Positions 13,141 through 18,875 of a stretch of DNA of 24,759 bases are shown one piece after another. The notes beneath the pieces were generated by a model that saw nothing but the letters and a program-made list of their open reading frames with translations, had not been told where the DNA came from and did not search any database. The position numbers and the translations under genes were made by a program. Position 1 is the stretch's first letter. Every line of letters starts with the position of its first letter. This stretch comes from Candidatus Omnitrophota bacterium (lineage in GTDB: Bacteria > Omnitrophota > Gorgyraeia > Aquiviventales > Aquiviventaceae). Location of the stretch: contig JACQHS010000114.1 of assembly GCA_016198915.1 (NCBI GenBank), forward strand, positions 1 through 24,759. The letters run 5' to 3'.

Positions 13141-13993
13141 GCGGTTCCTGCACTACCTGCGCGTTGAACGCAACGCCTCGCCCCACACTTGCCAAAACTA
13201 CCAGCTTGATCTGCGGCAATTCGTTGCGTTCCTCGGCCACCAGCGCGTGCGTGAGGTCAGTCCGCTTGAGATCCGCCGTTTCGTCGCGCACCTGGGCACC
13301 GTGCAGGTCTCGCGGCGCACCACGGCCAGGAAACTTTCCTGTCTGCGAAGCTTCTACCGGTTCCTCTGTCGGGAGGGGATCCTGTCGAGTAATCCGGCGG
13401 CGGTGATTCCGACGCCGCGGCTGGAAAAGCGGCTGCCCGCCTTCCTTGATGAAGCACAAGTCGTGCGGCTGCTGGAGGCGCCGACGATGGAGAAGTGGCT
13501 CGGCTGGCGCGACCGGGCGCTGCTGGAAACGCTGTACTCCACCGGCATCCGTGTGAGTGAGCTGGTCGGGTTGAATCTCGAAGACCTCGATGAGATCTCC
13601 GGTACGATCATCGTGCGGGGGAAGGGCAAGAAGGAACGGCTCTGCCCGATCGGCGAAACGGCGCTGTCGGCGATTCGCGGCTACCTCGCGAAGCGGCCGA
13701 AGCAGCTGCGCGTGCCGTACGCGCTGTTCGTCAGCCAGAAGGGGGTGCGGCTGACCGTCCGCCAGGTGGACCGGCTGCTCCAACGCTACATCGCCCAAGG
13801 GCATTTGCCGGCGAACATCAGCCCGCACAGCCTGCGCCACAGCTACGCCACGCATCTGTTGGAGCGGGGCGCGGATTTGCGCAGCGTCCAGGAGCTGCTG
13901 GGGCACGCCAGCCTGTCCACGACGCAGATCTACACCCATATCACCCCGCAACGGCTCAAGAAGATCTATGACCAGGCGCACCCAAGGGCGTAA
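13109..13993 (+). CDS. xerC: Tyrosine recombinase XerC/XerD type
   Basis: The 294-aa protein, starting at GTG 13109, has GGAGGGGAAGAG upstream at 13092-13103 and overlaps topA by 32 nt. The frame is open much further upstream inside topA, but that part is a shadow. The N-terminal SAM-like core-binding domain (about 8-92) precedes the catalytic domain. All catalytic residues are present: Arg148 (GIRVSEL), Lys172 or Lys174 (RGKGKKER), His240 and Arg243 (HSLRHSYATHLL), His266 (LLGHASLSTTQIYTH) and Tyr275. Size and the topA neighbour suit the chromosome-dimer resolution enzyme rather than a phage integrase. XerC and XerD cannot be told apart by eye. Confidence 0.95.
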   Translation: MRPPTTPKPIERFLHYLRVERNASPHTCQNYQLDLRQFVAFLGHQRVREVSPLEIRRFVAHLGTVQVSRRTTARKLSCLRSFYRFLCREGILSSNPAAVIPTPRLEKRLPAFLDEAQVVRLLEAPTMEKWLGWRDRALLETLYSTGIRVSELVGLNLEDLDEISGTIIVRGKGKKERLCPIGETALSAIRGYLAKRPKQLRVPYALFVSQKGVRLTVRQVDRLLQRYIAQGHLPANISPHSLRHSYATHLLERGADLRSVQELLGHASLSTTQIYTHITPQRLKKIYDQAHPRA

Positions 13994-14005
13994 AATAGGA
14001 CGGCC

Positions 14006-14362
14006 ATGGAAGAACGGCGGAAATTTGTTCGACTCCAATCTCGGTTGAAAGCCAAGTGCTGGGTGCTCGGCACGCAAGAGCCGCTCAGCTCGACCAGCCG
14101 GAACATCGGGGGCGGGGGCATCAGCCTCTTCACGAAGCGGCGGCTGGCACCGGGCACGGTCTTAGGCATTGAGGTATATTTCCCCAGCCGCCTGGCCCCG
14201 ATCCGGTTCACCGGGGAAGTCATCTGGAGCGGGGAGCTCATCACCTCCGGCGAGCAGGATGCTCTGAACACCTACGAAACCGGCGTGCGGTTTCTGGACA
14301 TTACGCCCGAAGACCGGACGTATATTCTGAAGTACGCCGAGGCCTCAATCTTAAAGAAGTGA
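14006..14362 (+). CDS. PilZ-domain protein
   Basis: The 118-aa single PilZ domain begins MEERRKFVRLQSRLKAKCWV, containing the R-x-x-x-R segment (RRKFVR). The second c-di-GMP motif, normally D/N-x-S-x-x-G, reads NIGGGG (about 33-38), with Gly in place of Ser. The later VIWSGE and ETGVRFLDITPEDRTYI blocks fit the family. The altered motif may weaken c-di-GMP binding. It starts 12 nt after xerC and ends 3 nt before kdtA, so it could link c-di-GMP or another signal to envelope synthesis; that is inference from position only. Confidence 0.85.
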   Translation: MEERRKFVRLQSRLKAKCWVLGTQEPLSSTSRNIGGGGISLFTKRRLAPGTVLGIEVYFPSRLAPIRFTGEVIWSGELITSGEQDALNTYETGVRFLDITPEDRTYILKYAEASILKK

Positions 14363-14365
14363 ACG

Positions 14366-15634
14366 ATGTGGTTATACGAGTGTGTACTGGTTCTTGCCTT
14401 CCTTCTCTATCTGCCCAAGGCGCTCTGGCGCAGGCGGCTGCCGCACCGCGGCTGGCGGATGCGCTTAGGCCGCTATCCCGCCCCCGTCCGTCAATCGCTG
14501 GAGGGACAGTCCGTGATCTGGGTCCATGCGGTGAGCGTCGGCGAGGTGCTCGCCGCCCGACCGCTCCTTGAAGGGTTATCGACAACCCGGCCCAGCGAGG
14601 CGCTGGTCGTTTCCACGGTGACCCCTAGCGGCTTTCAGCTGGCCTCAACACAGCGTGCGGCCTCCGCTGTCATCTATTTCCCCCTGGATCTGCGCGCGTG
14701 TGTCACGCGCTCGCTCGAGGCGATTCGTCCCCGCGTGCTGCTCCTCATGGAGTCGGAGCTGTGGCCGATGATGATCCGGCTCGCGAAGGCCCGGGGGACG
14801 GTCATCGCGGTCGTCAATGGGCGCGTCTCGCCGCGTGCCTTCCGCCGGCATCGCTGGGTGAAACGCTGGTTTCGCAAGACGCTGGACCAGGTGGATCTGT
14901 TCCTGATGCAAAGTCAGCTCGATGCCGACCGCCTCCTTCAGCTTGGCGCCTCGCCGGCCAAGGTGCGGGTCGTCGGCAGTTTGAAATGGGATGCCAGCCT
15001 GGGCAGCCGGCCGACCGAGGAGACGCTCCACACCACGGCGCGCCGCCTTGGGCTCAACGGCCGGCAGTCCGTCCTGGTCGCCGGCAGCACGCACCGGGGA
15101 GAAGAGCGTCTCCTCCTGCAGGCGTTTCAGACGCTGCGAAGCCTTCATCCGCATCTGCGATTCATCATCGCCCCGCGCCATTTGGAGCGGCTGGCCGAAG
15201 TGGAGGCGCTGGTGCAGAGCGCCGGGTTCACCGCGTCCCGACTCTCCGCGGTGCCATCCGGCGGCGCGTGGGACATCGGGATCGTGGATACCTTTGGACA
15301 GTTGCCGACCTACTATGGGCTGGCCCATGCGGTGTTCATCGGCGGCAGCCTCATCCCCCATGGGGGGCAAAATCCGCTGGAGCCGGCCAGCTTGGGCAAG
15401 CCGGTGCTCTTCGGCCCCTCGATGCATAACTTCGATGAGATCGCCCAGCAATTGCTCGCGCACCAAGCCGCCCGGCAACTGGAAGCCGTCTCCGAGTTGT
15501 CCGCCGCCCTCCAAGCACTCCTGGGGGATCGCCCAGCCGCTGAAGCCATGGGCCGCCGCGCCCAGGAAGTCGTCGAGCAGTCCCGCGGAACGACCCAGCG
15601 GACGCTCGAAGCCCTCCGACCCCTCCTGGGGTAA
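14366..15634 (+). CDS. waaA: 3-deoxy-D-manno-octulosonic acid (Kdo) transferase
   Basis: The 422-aa GT30 enzyme, also called KdtA, transfers Kdo from CMP-Kdo to lipid A precursor at the inner membrane. A single N-terminal anchor spans about residues 3-20. The catalytic Glu60 lies in WVHAVSVGEVLAARPL, and MESELWP and VNGRVS are typical. The C-terminal Rossmann domain has VAGSTHRGEE, IIAPRH and GGSLIPHGGQNPLEPA, the CMP-Kdo-binding hallmark, followed by GPSMHNF. The start at ATG 14366 is 3 nt after the PilZ stop. Its TAA stop shares a base with the first unit of heptamer array 7. No lpxB or kdsB is visible nearby. Confidence 0.95.
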   Translation: MWLYECVLVLAFLLYLPKALWRRRLPHRGWRMRLGRYPAPVRQSLEGQSVIWVHAVSVGEVLAARPLLEGLSTTRPSEALVVSTVTPSGFQLASTQRAASAVIYFPLDLRACVTRSLEAIRPRVLLLMESELWPMMIRLAKARGTVIAVVNGRVSPRAFRRHRWVKRWFRKTLDQVDLFLMQSQLDADRLLQLGASPAKVRVVGSLKWDASLGSRPTEETLHTTARRLGLNGRQSVLVAGSTHRGEERLLLQAFQTLRSLHPHLRFIIAPRHLERLAEVEALVQSAGFTASRLSAVPSGGAWDIGIVDTFGQLPTYYGLAHAVFIGGSLIPHGGQNPLEPASLGKPVLFGPSMHNFDEIAQQLLAHQAARQLEAVSELSAALQALLGDRPAAEAMGRRAQEVVEQSRGTTQRTLEALRPLLG

Positions 15635-15762
15635 GTTCCAAGCACCAAATCCCAATATCCAAACAAATTCCAAGCTCCAAATTCCAAGCACCAAACACGA
15701 CGTTTGGAATTTGGTGCTTGGAGCTTGGTGCTTATTTGGAATTTGGGATTTGGAATTTGGTG
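15634..15762. repeat. Heptamer array 7, inverted double module with 60-nt arms
   Basis: The left arm at 15634-15693 has four units (AGTTCCA, AGCACCA, AATCCCA, ATATCCA), then AACA, then four more (AATTCCA, AGCTCCA, AATTCCA, AGCACCA). A 9-nt loop, AACACGACG, follows. The right arm at 15703-15762 has four units (TTTGGAA, TTTGGTG, CTTGGAG, CTTGGTG), then CTTA, then four units (TTTGGAA, TTTGGGA, TTTGGAA, TTTGGTG). Both arms are exactly 60 nt. The invariant CCA/TGG cores pair in register, although individual variable positions often mismatch. It fills most of the kdtA-lpxK spacer (15635-15814). The rest of that spacer is a promoter. Confidence 0.92.
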
Positions 15763-15778
15763 CTTTCGTACCTGCGCT

Positions 15779-15807
15779 TTGACCTCGGTTTTCCGACGAC
15801 GTACAAT
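15779..15807 (+). promoter_or_regulatory. Sigma-70-type promoter for lpxK, apparently leaderless
   Basis: TTGACC (15779-15784) and TACAAT (15802-15807) are separated by the optimal 17 bp. The start codon of lpxK at 15815 is only 8 nt after the -10 hexamer, where transcription should begin. No Shine-Dalgarno sequence lies between them (ACTATAC). The message is therefore predicted to be leaderless. Confidence 0.7.
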
Positions 15808-15814
15808 ACTATAC

Positions 15815-16948
15815 ATGTGGAGGTCCTTCCACGACGCCTGGTGGCGTCTTGCCACGCAACGCCAGCCACGCTCCTTCTTGGACGCCCTCGCCTTGAGCGC
15901 GCTTGCGACCGGTGCGGCCGCGTATCAGGCCGCTGTGGCGCTTCGCAACGCCGCCTATGACCGGGGCTGGGCCGCCCAGGTGCGGCTGCCCTGCCGGGTG
16001 GTGAGCGTGGGGAATCTCACCGTGGGCGGCACCGGCAAGACGACGTGTGTGGAGTACGTGGCAAACAAGCTGCTGGCGATGGGCAAGCGCGTGGCCGTGC
16101 TCTCGCGCGGCTACGGGGGAACGCGCCGTGACTACTGGCTCCGGATGGACTCAGGACGCCTGCTGGTCAACGGCGAGCCGATCACTGCTGGCGACGGCCT
16201 GGCGGATGAGCCGCAGCTGCTGGCGGAACACCTCGACGGCGTGCCGGTGCTCGTCGGCCGTCGGCGCGACCGCACTGGCCGGGTGGCCGCCTCGCAGTTT
16301 GGCGTCGAGACCGTGATTCTCGATGACGGATTTCAGCACCGGCGGCTGGCGCGCGACTGCGACATTGTGCTCATCCACGCCCGCATGCCCTTCGGCGGCT
16401 GGCCCGTGTTGCCGCGCGGCCCCATGCGCGAGCCGCTGAGCGCCTTGTCGCGCGCGCACGTCGTTATCATTACCAAGGCGGACGAGGCGCTGGGGACACT
16501 GGGCGCCTTGGCCGAGCGGCTCAGGTCGCTCAATCCCGATGCGGCCGTCCTCACCGCGGTCCATGAGCCGTCGGCCCTGCAGGACGCGATGACGGGACAG
16601 CCGCTGGATCTCTCGCGGCTTGCGGGCCTGCGGGTGGGGCTCGTCTCCTCGATCGGGGATCCGGACGGGTTTGAGGCGACGGTCCAGCGGCTCCACGCGA
16701 CGGTCGCTTGGCATCGGGCGTTTCCCGATCACCACCGCTACCAGGCGGCGGAGTGGGCGGCACTCCAGCGCACGCCCGGCACGCGCCCGGCGGCCATTGT
16801 GACGACGGAAAAAGACTGGCTGCGGCTCAAGCCCGTGGCGGGACGCGATCAGCTTGAGGTGCCGCTGTGGGTCGTGGGCGTTCGTCTGCGCATCCTGACT
16901 GGAGAATCATTGCTCGATGATCGATTGGCTGGCGTGCACGCTTGTTAA
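15815..16948 (+). CDS. lpxK: Tetraacyldisaccharide 4'-kinase
   Basis: The 377-aa enzyme phosphorylates the 4'-position of the lipid A disaccharide at the inner membrane. ATG 15815 gives the expected N-terminal amphipathic and hydrophobic region; the frame is open upstream but there it is repeat DNA. The P-loop GNLTVGGTGKTT is at residues 66-77, DEPQLLA at 131-137, and DDGFQHRRLARD at 170-181. A late TTEKDWLRL supplies the remaining family motif. The length is slightly above the usual 320-350 aa. Heptamer array 7 and a good promoter lie directly upstream; the next gene overlaps its 3' end by 32 nt. Confidence 0.95.
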   Translation: MWRSFHDAWWRLATQRQPRSFLDALALSALATGAAAYQAAVALRNAAYDRGWAAQVRLPCRVVSVGNLTVGGTGKTTCVEYVANKLLAMGKRVAVLSRGYGGTRRDYWLRMDSGRLLVNGEPITAGDGLADEPQLLAEHLDGVPVLVGRRRDRTGRVAASQFGVETVILDDGFQHRRLARDCDIVLIHARMPFGGWPVLPRGPMREPLSALSRAHVVIITKADEALGTLGALAERLRSLNPDAAVLTAVHEPSALQDAMTGQPLDLSRLAGLRVGLVSSIGDPDGFEATVQRLHATVAWHRAFPDHHRYQAAEWAALQRTPGTRPAAIVTTEKDWLRLKPVAGRDQLEVPLWVVGVRLRILTGESLLDDRLAGVHAC

Positions 16949-18866
16949 AACGATCGGCTGGCTGCTGTGCCGGCTGCCGCCGAGTGCCGCGGTCTGGCTG
17001 GGCGAACAGTTCGGGCTGTTGGCCTCTTGGCTGCGACCCAAGCGGACCCGCATCGGCATCGGCAATCTGCGGGCGGCGTTTGACGGGCAGCTGACTCCTG
17101 ATCAGACGCGGCGGATCATCCGCGACACCTACCGGCAGTTTGGCGCCAGCGTTGTTGAGCTCTTGCGCTTGCCGGCGGTCGACGCCGCGTACCTCGACCG
17201 GTATGTCGTCATCGACGGATTCTCTCATATTGAGCGGGCGTTGGCGTCTGGCAAGCCGGTCATGTTCCTCACCGCCCATTACGGCAACTGGGAGCTCTCC
17301 TCGATCGTCGCAGCGCTCAGGGGTTTTCCCATTGTCGCGCTCGCGCGGGCGCAGAGCCGCTTCCCGCGGCTCTACCGGCTATTGATCGCCCATCGTGAAT
17401 CGAAGGGCTGCCGGATCGTCCACAAGGGCGGCGCGATGAGACGGCTCATCCAGGCGCTCGAACACCGTCAGCCGGTGGGCATCGTCGGTGATCAGGCCAG
17501 CCGTCAGGGCATCCTCGTGGACTTTTTCGGCCGGCCGGCGCTCTTTGCGACCGGCCCGTTTGAATTAGCGTGCAAAACCGAGGCGCTGATCCTGCCGGTC
17601 TTCGCGCATCGGGTGCGCGGGCCGTTTCACCGGATTGTCATGGAGCCGCCGATGGAGCTTGCTCGCAGTGTTGCGCGGCCGGAGGCCGTCCGCCAAGGCA
17701 TTGAGCGCTTCGCCGAAGCGCTCTGCCGCCACATTACCGAAGAACCGCACCAATGGCTGTGGATGCACAAGCGGTGGAAACATACGCCGGCCCGTCGCGT
17801 GCTCGTGCTCAGCGACGGCAAGACCGGACACCTCAAACAGTCGCTGGCCGTGGTGGAAGCGATGCGCCAGGCCCATCCCGCGTTGACCCACACGGTCGCG
17901 GAGATTCGCTTTCGGCATCCGCTGGCGCGGGGTCTTGCCCTGCTGTGGAGCTGGTGGATGCCTGGTCGTCTCGGAGCCGCGACGTGTCTTGCGTGGACGC
18001 TGACCGCTGAGAGCGCACGCGGGCTGCTGACGCGCTACGCCGACCTCATCGTTTCCTGCGGATCGTCGCTGGCACCAGTCAACATCCTGTGGGCGTCGCA
18101 GAACCTGGCCAAGGCCGTCGTCATTATGAACCCGTCGCCGTTGCCGTTGCGCCGATTCGATCTCGTCATTGCGCCCGCGCATGACCGCCTGCGCTCTGCG
18201 AACGTCATTCACACGGCGGGTGCTCTCAGCGGATTCCACGACGAAGATCTGCTCGCGGCGAAGCGCCGTCTGCCCGAGCATCCGAACTTCCGCCGGGACC
18301 GCCCGGCGCGTGATCAGCAACCCGCCATCGCGGTCTTTATCGGCGGTCAGACCGCGCACTATGATCTGAACGCCGCCTTCATTGACGCCCTCTGCACGCA
18401 GGTGACCGCGGCCTGCGAGGCGGCCGACGGTTGGTGCCTGGTGACGACCTCCCGGCGCACATCGCCGGCGGTGGAGCGGCTCTTGTCCGAGCGGCTCAGC
18501 CGGCATCCCCGCTGCCGGTTGTTGCTGATCGCCACGCGCGATCCTATCGATGGGACCATGGAAGGGATGCTGGGGTGGGCCGATGTGGCGGTCGTCACCG
18601 GCGAAAGCATTTCAATGGTCTCCGAGTCCTGCGCCAGCGGACGGCCGGTGGTTGTGGTGGAGCCGCCCCTGCGCACGACCAGCCGTTCGACGCCGACGAA
18701 GCATCAGCGGTTTCTCCTTGGATTGGCGAAGGAGGGGTACGCGCGCGTGCATCCAGTCCCTGAGGTGAGCCATGCGATTCAGCGCTGCCTCAAGGAGCGC
18801 CGCGGCGGCAAGCGTCTGGATAACCTCGCCGTGGTCCGCGGTGCCATCGCTCGTCTCCTCTCGTAG
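16917..18866 (+). CDS. Fusion of LpxL-type lipid A acyltransferase and ELM1-type glycosyltransferase
   Basis: This 649-aa two-domain protein is encoded in one uninterrupted frame. Residues 1-288 are a lauroyl/myristoyl acyltransferase of the LpxL/HtrB family: an N-terminal membrane anchor, the catalytic H-x4-E motif HYGNWE (His121, Glu126), GDQASRQG (191-198), and the terminal QWLWMHKRWK. Residues about 292-649 match the ELM1 (DUF1022, GtrOC1-like) putative glycosyltransferase family: LSDGKTGHLKQSL (298-310), SCGSSLAPVN, FIGGQTAHYDLN, TTSRRTSP and GESISMVSESCASGRPVVVVEPP. The first half acylates lipid A; the second is probably a sugar transferase of unknown specificity. The gene overlaps lpxK and precedes other glycosyltransferases. 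The family calls are firm; the joint role is inference. Confidence 0.88.
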   Translation: MIDWLACTLVKTIGWLLCRLPPSAAVWLGEQFGLLASWLRPKRTRIGIGNLRAAFDGQLTPDQTRRIIRDTYRQFGASVVELLRLPAVDAAYLDRYVVIDGFSHIERALASGKPVMFLTAHYGNWELSSIVAALRGFPIVALARAQSRFPRLYRLLIAHRESKGCRIVHKGGAMRRLIQALEHRQPVGIVGDQASRQGILVDFFGRPALFATGPFELACKTEALILPVFAHRVRGPFHRIVMEPPMELARSVARPEAVRQGIERFAEALCRHITEEPHQWLWMHKRWKHTPARRVLVLSDGKTGHLKQSLAVVEAMRQAHPALTHTVAEIRFRHPLARGLALLWSWWMPGRLGAATCLAWTLTAESARGLLTRYADLIVSCGSSLAPVNILWASQNLAKAVVIMNPSPLPLRRFDLVIAPAHDRLRSANVIHTAGALSGFHDEDLLAAKRRLPEHPNFRRDRPARDQQPAIAVFIGGQTAHYDLNAAFIDALCTQVTAACEAADGWCLVTTSRRTSPAVERLLSERLSRHPRCRLLLIATRDPIDGTMEGMLGWADVAVVTGESISMVSESCASGRPVVVVEPPLRTTSRSTPTKHQRFLLGLAKEGYARVHPVPEVSHAIQRCLKERRGGKRLDNLAVVRGAIARLLS

Positions 18867-18875
18867 ACACACTCG

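Noticed and set aside
13109..13993. Phage or integron integrase
   Set aside because: Length, catalytic layout and position after topA fit a housekeeping XerC/D recombinase; no att site, phage gene or attC-like cassette array was seen.
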